Assembly: GCA_947090765.1 (NCBI GenBank)
Contig: OX352322.1
Location: 2,959,501-3,023,500, forward strand
From: Pseudomonas sp. MM223
Lineage (GTDB): Bacteria; Pseudomonadota; Gammaproteobacteria; Pseudomonadales; Pseudomonadaceae
Reading direction: 5' to 3'
DNA: 64,000 nt
A program made the position numbers and the translations under genes. Positions 35,406 through 44,396 of the stretch are shown one piece after another (positions within the stretch are counted from its first letter, which is position 1; the number at the start of each line of letters is the position of its first letter). The notes below the pieces were generated by a model, which was not told the origin of the DNA, made no database searches, and saw nothing but the letters and a program-made list of their open reading frames with translations.

Positions 35406-37406
35406 TCAATGCGGGGCGCGCACAATGGTCTTCAGCAGGTCTTCCGGGCTGATGTGCCCCACCACCTGGGCCACCGCGCTGCCCGGGGTCGGCAGGTCGA
35501 TGATGTGGCTCTTCATCTTGCCGACCACATGCATTTCGCACGGTTTGCAGTCGAACTTCAGGGTCAGTACCTCATCACCCTGAATCAGCTGCATCGGTGC
35601 CACTTTTGTGCGCACGCCGGTCACGCCTTTTGCCTGTTTGGGGCACAGGTTGAAGGAGAAGCGCAGGCAGTGCTTGGTGATCATCACCGGCACTTCACCG
35701 TGTTCTTCGTGGGCCTCGTAGGCCGCGTCGATCAGCTGCACGCCGTGGCGGTGGTAGAAGTCGCGGGCCTTCTGGTTGTACACGTTGGCCAGGAACGACA
35801 GGTGCGACTCGGGGTACACCGGTGGTGGCGTGGTCTCGGCCTTGCGCCCGCCACGTGGGTGCGCCTTGACGCGCGCCTCGGTCAGCGCCTCGATGGCTTC
35901 ACGGCGCAGGGCCTTGAGCTGCGAGTTGGGGATGAAGTACGCCTGCGGCGCGTCCAGCTCGATGCTGCTGGCGTGGTACATCGTGGTACCCAGCTGGCCG
36001 AGCAGGTCGTGCAACTGGTCCAGTGCCTGCTGCGGCTTGTTGGCCTCGCCGAACGGGCCGTCCAGGGCCACCTGCACGCTGACGCCTTCCTCACTGCTAA
36101 GGGTAAGCATCAAGCGCTGCTCGCGCAGTACAGCATGCCATTCCACACCCACCCGGCGCTCGGAAGAGGTGCGCTGCAGGGCCTGCTGCCAGTTGTGGTC
36201 GAGGTTACGCGACAGCGGGTGGTTGGGCCGCAGCTTGTGCAGGCCTTCGGGCATTTCGTTGGGCTCGACACGGTAGCGGTAGCGCTTCTGGCCGTCTTCC
36301 TCGAACTCGCCGCGTGGTTCGGCGATGTTGGCGCGGAACCCCACCACTTCACGTTTGACCAGCACATTCAGGCCGTCGCCGTTGGTCAGTGGCACTTCGG
36401 TGACCACTTGCATGTCCCGCTTGCCGACCTTTTCCACCACACCTACCGGCAGGCCGGTGAAGGTTGGCGAGTCGAAGGCGCCGATGTCGACCTTGCGGTC
36501 GGTAACGAAGTAGTCGGTGCTGCCGCGGTGGAAGGTTTTGTCCGGGTCGGGCAGGAAGAAGTGCTCGGTGCGGCCGCTGGACGCTCGGGCATATTGCGGG
36601 CGGCCTTCGAGGATGGCGTCGAGTTCTTTGCGGTAGTGGGCGGTGATGTTCTTCACATAGCCCATGTCCTTGTAGCGGCCCTCGATCTTGAACGAGCGCA
36701 CGCCGGCATCGACCAGGTCGGCCAGGTTGGCAGTCTGGTTGTTGTCCTTCATCGACAGCAGGTGCTTCTCGAACGCCACTACCCGGCCCTGGTCATCCTT
36801 CAGGGTGTAGGGCAGGCGGCAGGCCTGCGAGCAGTCGCCGCGGTTGGCGCTGCGGCCAGTCTGCGCGTGGGAGATGTTGCACTGGCCGGAGAAGGCCACG
36901 CACAGCGCACCGTGGATGAAGAACTCGATGGCGGCGTCGGTTTCGGCGGCGATGGCGCGGATTTGCTGCAGGTTCGGCTCACGGGCCAGTACCAGTTGGG
37001 AGAAACCGGCCTGGTCGAGGAACTTGGCCCGCTCCAGGGTACGGATGTCGGTTTGGGTACTGGCGTGCAACTCGATCGGCGGGATATCCAGCTCCATCAC
37101 CCCCAGGTCCTGCACGATCAGCGCGTCGACGCCGGCGTCGTACAGCTGATGGATCAGCTTGCGTGCCGGTTCCAGCTCGTTGTCGTGGAGGATGGTGTTG
37201 ATGGTGGTGAACACGCGCGCATGGTAGCGACGGGCGAACTCGACCAGTTCGGCGATTTCGCTGACATCGTTGCAGGCGTTATGGCGCGCGCCAAAGCTTG
37301 GGCCGCCGATGTAGATGGCGTCAGCGCCGTGCAGGATCGCTTCACGGGCGATGGCCACGTCACGGGCAGGGCTGAGCAGTTCCAGGTGATTCTTTGGAAG
37401 GGACAT
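35406..37406 (-). CDS. rlhA: peptidase U32-family protein, 23S rRNA 5-hydroxycytidine C2501 synthase (RlhA/YdcP)
   Basis: 666 residues from the ATG at 37406 (MSLPKNHLELLSPARDVAIA); an in-frame GTG 8 codons upstream is less likely. The U32 signature is present: HGADAIYIGGPSFGARHNAC, VQDLGVMELDI, IEFFIHGALCVAFSGQCNIS, RSANRGDCSQACRLPY and RSFKIEGRYKDMGYVKNIT. The cysteines in CNIS, RGDCSQACR and the C-terminal C-PKQ-region match those proposed for the family's iron-sulfur/prephenate-dependent hydroxylation. Long YdcP-type members (about 650 residues) hydroxylate C2501 of 23S rRNA. It stands alone between REP pairs. Confidence 0.85.
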   Translation of the reverse strand: MSLPKNHLELLSPARDVAIAREAILHGADAIYIGGPSFGARHNACNDVSEIAELVEFARRYHARVFTTINTILHDNELEPARKLIHQLYDAGVDALIVQDLGVMELDIPPIELHASTQTDIRTLERAKFLDQAGFSQLVLAREPNLQQIRAIAAETDAAIEFFIHGALCVAFSGQCNISHAQTGRSANRGDCSQACRLPYTLKDDQGRVVAFEKHLLSMKDNNQTANLADLVDAGVRSFKIEGRYKDMGYVKNITAHYRKELDAILEGRPQYARASSGRTEHFFLPDPDKTFHRGSTDYFVTDRKVDIGAFDSPTFTGLPVGVVEKVGKRDMQVVTEVPLTNGDGLNVLVKREVVGFRANIAEPRGEFEEDGQKRYRYRVEPNEMPEGLHKLRPNHPLSRNLDHNWQQALQRTSSERRVGVEWHAVLREQRLMLTLSSEEGVSVQVALDGPFGEANKPQQALDQLHDLLGQLGTTMYHASSIELDAPQAYFIPNSQLKALRREAIEALTEARVKAHPRGGRKAETTPPPVYPESHLSFLANVYNQKARDFYHRHGVQLIDAAYEAHEEHGEVPVMITKHCLRFSFNLCPKQAKGVTGVRTKVAPMQLIQGDEVLTLKFDCKPCEMHVVGKMKSHIIDLPTPGSAVAQVVGHISPEDLLKTIVRAPH

Positions 37407-37517
37407 GTCGTTATATTTTCGGGCTGCCACGGTTTAGGCGGGCATTGTAGCGGCGAAACGGGCTGGCGGCATCATCGGGGTGCCGGGAGGTGCAGGCTTG
37501 ATGTACGGCAGGTGCTC

Positions 37518-37550
37518 GTTGTAGGAGCGGCCCAAGGCCGCTCCTACAAC
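37518..37550. repeat. short perfect palindromic REP remnant
   Basis: GTTGTAGGAGCGGCC-CAA-GGCCGCTCCTACAAC: 15-bp perfect arms with a 3-nt centre, directly downstream of the RidA gene stop. It could serve as its transcription stop or mRNA stabiliser. Confidence 0.7.
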
Positions 37551-37556
37551 GGCGAT

Positions 37557-37937
37557 TCAGCGCTTGGCGGCCATTGCGGTTACTTCAACGCGCATGCCTT
37601 CGAACGCCAGGGAGGCTACACCCACGGCGGCGCGCACCGGCCATGGCTTGCTGAAGAAACGCTGGTAAACCTCGTTGAACGCGGCACGGTCAGCCATGTC
37701 GGTGAGGTAGATGGTCAGGTGCAGCACGCGGTCCATGCCGCTACCAGCCTTTTCCAGCGCCACTTTCAACGCCTCAAGGGTGCATTCGCTTTGCGCGACG
37801 ATGCCGCCCAGCTCCAGGCTGCCATCGGCGTGGGTCGGAATCTGGGTGGTGACCAGCACGCCGTTGTACTCGGCGACGTCGGACGAAATCGACTCGGCGT
37901 CCGGGTCCGGGGTGTAGATGATGTCTGCTTGTGCCAT
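37557..37937 (-). CDS. RidA-family protein
   Basis: 126 residues. Family pattern: EYNGVLVTTQIPTHADGSLE, then CTLEALKVALEKAGSGMDRV, LHLTIYLTDMADRAAFNEVY, and RAAVGVASLAFEGMRVEVTA near the end. The GxxxLxFEGxRVEVTAxA end with the preceding P-VRAAVGV segment (in place of P-RxxVxVxxLP) corresponds to RidA/Rid2-like imine deaminases that remove reactive enamines formed by PLP enzymes. It is divergent from trmK and unrelated in close sequence to the RidA protein at 7588. Confidence 0.85.
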   Translation of the reverse strand: MAQADIIYTPDPDAESISSDVAEYNGVLVTTQIPTHADGSLELGGIVAQSECTLEALKVALEKAGSGMDRVLHLTIYLTDMADRAAFNEVYQRFFSKPWPVRAAVGVASLAFEGMRVEVTAMAAKR

Positions 37938-38072
37938 GGTGTTTTGCCTTGCAACGGAAGGAAAACGGCAAGCCTACGCGAGCAGGCGGGCCCGGTCGAG
38001 GGCGCCCAGGTGTTTGAAATGCGCGGCGTTCACCGTCAGAATCGCGGCCCATTGCAAAGCCAGGGGCACACT

Positions 38073-38765
38073 TTGAACGAACAGACTTTGTCCAGGCGCC
38101 TGGAGCGCGTGGCTGCACATGTGCCGCAGGGCGCGCGCTTGGCTGATATTGGCTCGGACCACGGCTACCTGCCGGTGGCCTTGATGCTGCGCGGCGTACT
38201 GGAGGCCGCAGTAGCGGGCGAGGTGGCACAGACGCCGTTCGCTTCGGCCCAGCGCAATGTGCGCAGAAACGGCCTGCAAGCGCGGGTAACCGTGCGCCTG
38301 GCCGATGGCCTGGCTGCGGTCGAGCCGCAAGACCGTATTTCGGTGGTCAGCATCTGCGGCATGGGCGGCGACACCATGTGCGAGATCCTCGAGGCCGGCA
38401 AGCAGCGCCTTGGCGGCGTCACGCGCCTGGTATTGCAGCCCAACGGTGGTGAGCGCGAGCTGCGCCAGTGGCTGGCGGGCAATGGTTACCAGATCGTCAG
38501 CGAAGAGCTGCTACGGGAAAACCGCTTCGACTACGAAATCATCGTCGCCGAGCCGGGCAGCGTGGTGTATAGCGCTGAACAGCTGTACTTCGGCCCGGTG
38601 TTGATGCAGGAGAAAAGCGAGGCGTTTCTGGTCAAGTGGCGGCGCATGCTGCGGCAGAAGCAGCAGACCCTGGCCAATTTCCAGCGGGCCCGCGATGCGG
38701 TGCCTCAGGCGAAAATCGACGATTTCAATCAGCAGGTGGGCTGGATCACCCAGGTTCTGGCATAA
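38073..38765 (+). CDS. trmK: tRNA (adenine(22)-N1)-methyltransferase, TrmK family
   Basis: 230 residues starting at TTG (38073) with AGGGG eight bases upstream; no ATG or GTG fits the family's N-terminus (NEQTLSRRLERVAAHVPQGA). The SAM-binding motif is RLADIGSDHGYLPVALM, followed by ISVVSICGMGGDTMCEILEA, LQPNGGERELRQWLAGNGYQ and ENRFDYEIIVAE, all characteristic of TrmK (YqfN). It methylates N1 of A22 in tRNA in Gram-positives; in pseudomonads the same family is present but less studied. A spurious much longer reading frame runs upstream but is antisense to rlhA and RidA. Confidence 0.85.
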   Translation: MNEQTLSRRLERVAAHVPQGARLADIGSDHGYLPVALMLRGVLEAAVAGEVAQTPFASAQRNVRRNGLQARVTVRLADGLAAVEPQDRISVVSICGMGGDTMCEILEAGKQRLGGVTRLVLQPNGGERELRQWLAGNGYQIVSEELLRENRFDYEIIVAEPGSVVYSAEQLYFGPVLMQEKSEAFLVKWRRMLRQKQQTLANFQRARDAVPQAKIDDFNQQVGWITQVLA

Positions 38766-38766
38766 C

Positions 38767-39027
38767 TCACTGCTGCGAGCAGTTGCCCATTTCGCGGTAA
38801 TCGATTTCGCGTTTCTGGCCTTGGTGGTCGACATACACCATGTGTGCGGTGCCAATCTGGCAGTCGGCGGCGTTGCTGGCCGGGGTGATGGAGATGACCT
38901 TGGCCACGTCCAGCGGCATGCCGTACTCATAATGGCTGCTGGTTGGCTGTGCACTGCCCGCATCGGCAAAGGCACCGAACGAGGCGAGGGTGGCGGCAAC
39001 AGCAAGGACAGCGATCGAACGTTTCAT
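38767..39027 (-). CDS. DUF2790 family exported protein
   Basis: 86 residues: signal peptide MKRSIAVLAVAATLASFGAF then ADA, and a mature domain with YEYGMPLDVAKVISITPASN and ADCQIGTAHMVYVDHQGQKR followed by EIDYREMGNCSQQ. This is the DUF2790 pattern, found almost only in Pseudomonas; two cysteines probably form a disulfide. Role unknown, possibly stress- or metal-related secreted protein. It is divergent from the LysR gene at 39154, with a 27-bp palindrome between the starts. Confidence 0.8.
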   Translation of the reverse strand: MKRSIAVLAVAATLASFGAFADAGSAQPTSSHYEYGMPLDVAKVISITPASNAADCQIGTAHMVYVDHQGQKREIDYREMGNCSQQ

Positions 39028-39050
39028 GGCAGGCTCCTTTTGTTCAATGT

Positions 39051-39077
39051 ATGACTAATGATGTATTCATTGGTCAT
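39051..39077. promoter_or_regulatory. 27-bp palindrome in the divergent DUF2790/LysR promoter region
   Basis: ATGACTAATGA-TGTAT-TCATTGGTCAT: 10 of 11 arm positions pair. Its location, 24 bp from the DUF2790 start and 77 bp from the LysR start, fits a LysR auto-regulatory operator controlling both genes. Confidence 0.55.
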
Positions 39078-39153
39078 CCACAATAAATGGGCTACTCCGT
39101 GATAGATTCCTGCCTGTAACGCAAGAATAAGACTGAACAAGGAGCACACCTTC

Positions 39154-40086
39154 ATGGACATGCTGCACGCCATGCGTACCTTCGCCCGGGTGGTGGAATG
39201 TGGCAGCTTCGCTGCGGCCGCCAACGCGCTGGATATCTCTGCCGCGCAGGTTTCGCGCATCGTCGCCGAGCTGGAAAACCAGCTGCAGACCCGCCTGCTG
39301 CACCGCACCACCCGGCGTTTGCGCATGAGCGAGGCGGGTGAGCGGTTTCTGGAACGTGCCCGGCAGATCATGCTGCTGACCGAAGAAGCGGTGGGTGAGG
39401 CCCGCGGTGCGCACCTCACGCCTCGTGGCCACCTGCGTTTGCATTGCCCGCACGGCCTGGGCCTGTTGCTGATGCCGCTGGTGGCCGGCTACAACGCGCT
39501 GTGCCCGGAAGTGGTAATCGAGCTGACGCTGTCCCAGCGCAACCCTGACCCGCTGGCCGAAGGGCATGATGTGGTGATCACCGTGGACGGTGCGTTGCCA
39601 GACTCACAGCTGATTGCCGTGCCGCTGGGCAATATTTTCAGTATCCCCTGCGCAGCACCCAGCTACCTGGACCGGCATGGCGTGCCTGAGCGCCCCGAGG
39701 ACCTGCATGCGCACCGCTGCCTGCGCATGGCGTATCCCATGTATGAAGGCGACTGGGTATTCCCCCAGGGTGTGGATCAGTGCGTGATCGCCCCGAGCGA
39801 CAACTTCTCCACCAACGTTGCCGACGCCATGCTGGTGGCCAGTGAGTTGGGCATGGGGATCGGCTTGTTACCGTTCTATACGGCCAGCCAGTCGATCGAG
39901 CAGGGGCGTTTGTGCAGGCTGCTTGCACCGTACCGGCTGCGCGAAAGTGCGCTGTATGCAATGTACCCGTCCCGGCATTATCTGGATGCCAAGGTGCGCA
40001 CCTGGATCGACTACCTCAAGGAGCAGTTGCCGGCGTTGTTCGAGGGGCATGCGAAGGTGGTGGATGATGCGCGGTACTGGCGATAG
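39154..40086 (+). CDS. LysR-family transcriptional regulator
   Basis: 310 residues, typical. DNA-binding domain: MDMLHAMRTFARVVECGSFA, AAANALDISAAQVSRIVAEL and QTRLLHRTTRRLRMSEAGERF, the pattern of the LysR group that resembles DsdC/PA-type aromatic regulators. The effector domain includes RGHLRLHCPHGLGLLLMPLV and ASELGMGIGLLPFYTASQSI. It is divergent from the DUF2790 gene with a palindromic site between, which is the most likely target. The acyl-CoA dehydrogenase operon ends on the other side of a REP pair. Confidence 0.85.
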   Translation: MDMLHAMRTFARVVECGSFAAAANALDISAAQVSRIVAELENQLQTRLLHRTTRRLRMSEAGERFLERARQIMLLTEEAVGEARGAHLTPRGHLRLHCPHGLGLLLMPLVAGYNALCPEVVIELTLSQRNPDPLAEGHDVVITVDGALPDSQLIAVPLGNIFSIPCAAPSYLDRHGVPERPEDLHAHRCLRMAYPMYEGDWVFPQGVDQCVIAPSDNFSTNVADAMLVASELGMGIGLLPFYTASQSIEQGRLCRLLAPYRLRESALYAMYPSRHYLDAKVRTWIDYLKEQLPALFEGHAKVVDDARYWR

Positions 40087-40105
40087 GTGAGTTGGCGCAG
40101 CCCCC

Positions 40106-40220
40106 TGTAGGAGCGGCCTTGCGCCGCGAAAGGGCTGCGAAGCAGCCCCAATAATCCATTGACCTGCGTTGTACCTGGGGCTGCTTCGCAGCCCTTTCGC
40201 GGCGCAAGGCCGCTCCTACA
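40106..40220. repeat. long perfect inverted REP pair (45-bp arms)
   Basis: 40106-40150 and 40176-40220 are exact reverse complements over 45 bp, starting TGTAGGAGCGGCCTTGCGCC, with a 25-bp centre. It lies between the convergent LysR and acyl-CoA dehydrogenase genes. The subtype is the same as at 18998 and 48778. Exact identity of the arms suggests recent formation or gene conversion. Confidence 0.85.
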
Positions 40221-40240
40221 AAGGCTGTGTTGCAGTTCGG

Positions 40241-41392
40241 TTACAGCGGGTAATGCTTTAGCTCCCGTGCAATCAGCATCCGCTGGATCTCGCTCGACCC
40301 TTCGTAAATCTGGGTAATCCGCGCATCGCGGTAGTAACGTTCCACCGGGTAATCCTCCAGGTACCCATACCCGCCATGCACCTGGATCGCCATCGAGCAC
40401 ACCCGCTCGGCCATTTCCGAAGCGAACAGCTTGGCCTGCGAAGCCTCGGACAAGCACGGCTTGCCGGCGCTGCGCAGGCGGGCGGCATGCAGGATCAGCA
40501 AACGTGCGGCGTTCACCTGTACCTGCATGTCTGCCAGCAGGTTGGCGATGCTTTGGTGCTCGTTGATCGGCTTGCCGAATTGCACCCTGTCGCGCGAGTA
40601 GACCAGCGCCGCCTCGAACGCGGCGCGGGCAATGCCCAACGCCTGGGCAGCGATGCCGATACGGCCGCCTTCAAGGTTGGACAGGGCGATGGCCAGGCCC
40701 TTGCCACGCTCGCCTAGGAGGTTGGCAGCGGGGATGCGGCAGTTGTCGAAGGTAACCGCGCAGGTGTCGGAGGCGCGGATGCCCATCTTGTGCTCGCTGC
40801 GGTCTACCTTGAACCCCGGGTTGTCGGTGGGCACCAGAAACGCCGACAAACCTTTCTTGCCCAGTTCCGGGTCGGTGACTGCGAAGACGATGGCCAGGCC
40901 GGCGCGGCGGGCATTGCTGACGAACTGTTTGGCACCGTTGATCACCCACTCGCCGTTGACCAGCTCGGCACGGGTACGCAGGTTGTGTGCCTCGGAGCCG
41001 GCCTGCGGCTCGGTCAGGCAGAAGCAGCCGATCACTTCGCCACTGGCCAGGCGCGGTAGCCATTGCTGTTGCTGTTCGGCAGTGCCGTAGGCCAGCAGCG
41101 GGCCGCAGCCTACCGAGTTGTGAATGCTCATCATCGCCCCGGTGGCGCCGCAGCCGGCGGCGATTTCTTCCACGGCCAGGGCGTAGGCAACGTAGTCGGT
41201 GTAGCTGCCGCCGAAGTCCTCCGGTACCACCATGCCCAGCAGGCCCAGTTCGCCCATCTTGCGCACCACGCCGTCATCGATCCAGCCGGCCTTTTCCCAG
41301 GCCTGGGCATGCGGGGCGATCTCGCCACGGGCAAAGTCCCGGGCCATGTCGCGGATCATGATCTGTTCTTCGCTCAGTTCCAGGTCTTGCAT
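40241..41392 (-). CDS. acyl-CoA dehydrogenase, likely short/branched-chain (isobutyryl-CoA) type
   Basis: 383 residues from the ATG at 41392 (GGGAGTACACAG upstream), standard ACAD length. Features: the start [23 protein letters not shown]-binding segments [18 protein letters not shown] and [20 protein letters not shown] (the catalytic Glu lies in the YEGS-E region), and [20 protein letters not shown]. It oxidises an acyl-CoA to the 2-enoyl-CoA with electrons passed to ETF. The gene 16 bp upstream encodes a 3-hydroxyisobutyryl-CoA hydrolase-like protein, so the pair probably works in valine catabolism at isobutyryl-CoA. Confidence 0.88.
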   Translation of the reverse strand: MQDLELSEEQIMIRDMARDFARGEIAPHAQAWEKAGWIDDGVVRKMGELGLLGMVVPEDFGGSYTDYVAYALAVEEIAAGCGATGAMMSIHNSVGCGPLLAYGTAEQQQQWLPRLASGEVIGCFCLTEPQAGSEAHNLRTRAELVNGEWVINGAKQFVSNARRAGLAIVFAVTDPELGKKGLSAFLVPTDNPGFKVDRSEHKMGIRASDTCAVTFDNCRIPAANLLGERGKGLAIALSNLEGGRIGIAAQALGIARAAFEAALVYSRDRVQFGKPINEHQSIANLLADMQVQVNAARLLILHAARLRSAGKPCLSEASQAKLFASEMAERVCSMAIQVHGGYGYLEDYPVERYYRDARITQIYEGSSEIQRMLIARELKHYPL

Positions 41393-41408
41393 CTGTGTAC
41401 TCCCGGGC

Positions 41409-42479
41409 TCACAGGCCTTCGAAGAATTGGTCAACCTGCCGCTGCTGCAGCGCCGCCAGGTTTGGCGGGTTCCAGCGCGGCTGTTTGTCCTTGTCGATGA
41501 TCAGGGCGCGCACGCCTTCGATGATATCGCCATGCTGGAACCATTGGCGGTCCAGGTGCAGCTCCATGGCGAAGCAGTCTTCCAGCCCCAGGTGGCGACC
41601 GCGGCGCAACATCTCCAGGGTAACCGCCATGGCCAAGGGTGAGCGGCTTTCCAGCTGGTCGGCGGCGGCCACGGCCCAGGCATGGCTGTCGCCGATACTG
41701 ACCGCACGCAGTTGCTCGACGATGGCTTGCACGTTGGGCAGGGCGAAGAAGTGGTCGATGACCGGGCGCAGTTTTTCCAGTGGCGCATCATCCAGCACCT
41801 GGGTGCCGAGCCTGGCCAGCAGGTTTTGCAGGTCCTTCAGCGGGTTGTCGCCGAAGCTCAGTTGGTCCAGGCCCTGGTCAAGGGCGGCGAGTTGGTCACT
41901 GGCCAGGTACCAATCGGCCAGGCCGCAGTACAGGGCATCGGCCGCCTGGATCTGGGTGCCGCTGACGCCCAGGTAAGTGCCCAGCTCGCCGGGGATGCGT
42001 GACAGGAAGTAGCTGCCGCCAACATCGGGGAAGTAGCCGATACCCACTTCGGGCATGCCCAGGCGGCTGCGCTCGGTAACCACGCGCAAGTCGCAGCCCT
42101 GGGCCAGGCCCATGCCGCCGCCGAGGGTGAAACCGTCCATCAGCACCAGCACGGGTTTGCGGTAGCGGTGGATGAGCAGGTCGAGGGCGTATTCCTCGAC
42201 AAAGAAGTTTTCATGCAGCGTATCGCCGGCTTTGAAGCTGTCGTGCAGCGAGCGGATATCGCCCCCGGCACAGAAGCCCTTGGGGCCTTCGCCGCGCAGC
42301 ACCACGGCGCGCACCTGCGGGTCTTCGGCCCACTGGTCCAGGTGCTGGCGCAGGCTACGGACCATGTCCAGGGTCAGGGCATTGAGGCCGGCGGGGCGGT
42401 TCAGGGTCAGGTGGCCGACCTGGTTGCGGACTTCGGCCAGCACATGATCGGCTGCCGAGGCTTGAGCGTGCGCAGTCAT
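41409..42479 (-). CDS. enoyl-CoA hydratase/isomerase family protein, 3-hydroxyisobutyryl-CoA hydrolase (HIBCH) type
   Basis: 356 residues, longer than ordinary crotonases (about 260) and matching HIBCH. The crotonase fold is seen in [20 protein letters not shown] and [15 protein letters not shown]. The HIBCH hallmark [20 protein letters not shown] and [20 protein letters not shown] are present, as are [20 protein letters not shown] and the [10 protein letters not shown] region. It hydrolyses 3-hydroxyisobutyryl-CoA in valine degradation. It is first in the operon with the acyl-CoA dehydrogenase. Enzymes of this subgroup can also be enoyl-CoA hydratases. Confidence 0.87.
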   Translation of the reverse strand: MTAHAQASAADHVLAEVRNQVGHLTLNRPAGLNALTLDMVRSLRQHLDQWAEDPQVRAVVLRGEGPKGFCAGGDIRSLHDSFKAGDTLHENFFVEEYALDLLIHRYRKPVLVLMDGFTLGGGMGLAQGCDLRVVTERSRLGMPEVGIGYFPDVGGSYFLSRIPGELGTYLGVSGTQIQAADALYCGLADWYLASDQLAALDQGLDQLSFGDNPLKDLQNLLARLGTQVLDDAPLEKLRPVIDHFFALPNVQAIVEQLRAVSIGDSHAWAVAAADQLESRSPLAMAVTLEMLRRGRHLGLEDCFAMELHLDRQWFQHGDIIEGVRALIIDKDKQPRWNPPNLAALQQRQVDQFFEGL

Positions 42480-42582
42480 TGCGTTCTCCCTGCTTTGTTA
42501 TTGATTTTCCAAGTGAAGTCTGGAGTTCGCTGGAGGATCGCAGGATCCTGTCATGCGAATTTGCCTTGCACAATCGACAATT

Positions 42583-42601
42583 ATGCAGGGGCATCGTGCA
42601 T
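42583..42601 (+). promoter_or_regulatory. inverted repeat upstream of the malonate decarboxylase operon
   Basis: ATGCA-N9-TGCAT lies about 135 bp upstream of mdcA in the 255-bp divergent region shared with the HIBCH-type gene. The A/T-rich surrounding and LysR-like spacing make it a candidate regulator site; mdc operons are usually under an MdcR (LysR) regulator that is not encoded nearby here. Confidence 0.3.
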
Positions 42602-42734
42602 TTTTGCTTTAGGCCACTGATCCGGCTGAGTAATTCATTAGCCTGACCGTAACGAACGCGCCTGTAGCTTGATTGATCCACCTGTCAGCACAGCCCTAAG
42701 GTGACCTCCACGACAGCGAACCTGTGGAGCCACC

Positions 42735-44396
42735 ATGACAATAACTCAGAATCCACCGCCGCAATGGTCGCGGCGGCGCGCCGAAAAGCAGCGCCGCCTC
42801 GACCGGGTCCGGCACCTCGCCGACGGCGTGGTGCTGCCCACCGAACGTATCGTCGAAGCCCTCGAACTGTTGTTGGCCCCGGGCGACCGGGTGGTGCTGG
42901 AAGGCAACAACCAGAAGCAGGCCGACTTCCTTTCGCGCTCGCTGGCAAAGGCCGACCCTGGGCGCCTGCATGACCTGCACATGATCATGCCCAGCGTCAG
43001 CCGCGCCGAGCACCTGGACCTGTTCGAGCGTGGCATTGCCCGCAAGCTCGACTTCTCGTTCGCTGGCCCGCAGAGCCTGCGCATTGGCCAGTTGCTGGAG
43101 GATGGCCTGCTGGAAGTGGGTGCCATCCACACCTATATCGAGTTGTACTCGCGCCTGTTGGTCGATCTGATCCCCAACGTCACCTTGGTGGCCGGCTTCA
43201 TGGCCGACCGCGACGGCAACCTGTACACCGGCCCCAGTACTGAAGACACCCCGGCACTGGTTGAGCCGGCCGCTTTCAGTGATGGCATTGTCATTGCCCA
43301 GGTCAACCAGTTGGTGGACCGTGTGGATGACCTGCCACGGGTCGATATCCCGGCGTCCTGGGTCGATTTCGTGGTGGTCGCCGACCAGCCCTTCTATATA
43401 GAGCCGCTGTTCACCCGCGACCCGCGCCATATCAAGCCGGTGCATGTGCTGATGGCGATGATGGCCATTCGTGGCATCTACGAAAAACACCAGGTGCAGT
43501 CGCTGAACCACGGCATTGGCTTCAACACCGCCGCCATCGAGCTGATCTTGCCCACCTACGGCGAGTCTCTGGGCCTTAAGGGCAAGATCTGCCGCAACTG
43601 GACGCTTAACCCGCACCCCACCCTGATCCCGGCCATCGAGACCGGCTGGGTGCAAAGCGTGCACTGCTTCGGCACCGAACTGGGCATGGAGGACTACATT
43701 GCCCAGCGCCCGGACGTATTCTTCACCGGCCGCGATGGCTCGCTGCGCTCCAACCGCATGATGTGCCAATTGGCGGGGCAATACGCCGTCGACCTGTTCA
43801 TCGGCGCCACCTTGCAAGTGGATGGCGATGGCCATTCTTCGACCGTGACCCGTGGCCGCCTGGCTGGTTTTGGCGGTGCGCCGAACATGGGCCACGACCC
43901 GCGTGGCCGGCGGCACGCGACCCCGGCCTGGCTCGACATGACCGTGCCGGAAACCCTGCTGGAGCGCGGCCGCAAGCTGGTGGTGCAAATGGTCGAGACC
44001 TACCAGGAAGGCGGCAAGCCCACCTTCGTGGAAACCCTTGATGCCGTGGAAGTGGCCAAGAAGGCCGGCATGCCGCTGGCGCCGGTGATGATCTACGGCG
44101 ACGACGTCACCCACCTGCTGACCGAGGAGGGCATTGCCTACCTGTACAAGGCCCGCAGCCTGGAAGAGCGCCAGCAGATGATTGCTGCCGTGGCCGGGGT
44201 TACTGCCATTGGCCTGCGCCACGACCCGAAAGACACCCTGCGCATGCGCCAGCAAGGCCTGATCGCCTTGCCCGAAGACCTCGGCATCCGCCGCACCGAC
44301 GCCAGCCGCGAGCTGCTGGCCGCACGCAGCATCGCCGACCTGGTCGAGTGGTCCGGCGGCCTCTACAACCCGCCTGCACGGTTCAGGAGCTGGTGA
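42735..44396 (+). CDS. mdcA: malonate decarboxylase alpha subunit (acetyl-ACP:malonate ACP transferase)
   Basis: 553 residues. It transfers the ACP from acetyl to malonyl at the start of each decarboxylation cycle. Sequence segments typical of MdcA: the start [76 protein letters not shown] and [20 protein letters not shown]. First gene of the mdcABCDEGH operon; the stop overlaps the mdcB start by one base. A GTGGAG ribosome site precedes the ATG. Confidence 0.95.
   Translation: MTITQNPPPQWSRRRAEKQRRLDRVRHLADGVVLPTERIVEALELLLAPGDRVVLEGNNQKQADFLSRSLAKADPGRLHDLHMIMPSVSRAEHLDLFERGIARKLDFSFAGPQSLRIGQLLEDGLLEVGAIHTYIELYSRLLVDLIPNVTLVAGFMADRDGNLYTGPSTEDTPALVEPAAFSDGIVIAQVNQLVDRVDDLPRVDIPASWVDFVVVADQPFYIEPLFTRDPRHIKPVHVLMAMMAIRGIYEKHQVQSLNHGIGFNTAAIELILPTYGESLGLKGKICRNWTLNPHPTLIPAIETGWVQSVHCFGTELGMEDYIAQRPDVFFTGRDGSLRSNRMMCQLAGQYAVDLFIGATLQVDGDGHSSTVTRGRLAGFGGAPNMGHDPRGRRHATPAWLDMTVPETLLERGRKLVVQMVETYQEGGKPTFVETLDAVEVAKKAGMPLAPVMIYGDDVTHLLTEEGIAYLYKARSLEERQQMIAAVAGVTAIGLRHDPKDTLRMRQQGLIALPEDLGIRRTDASRELLAARSIADLVEWSGGLYNPPARFRSW

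Noticed and set aside
35409..38072. Long plus-strand frame upstream of trmK
   Set aside because: It is antisense to rlhA and the RidA gene. Only its last 230 codons are a real protein (TrmK), starting at TTG 38073.
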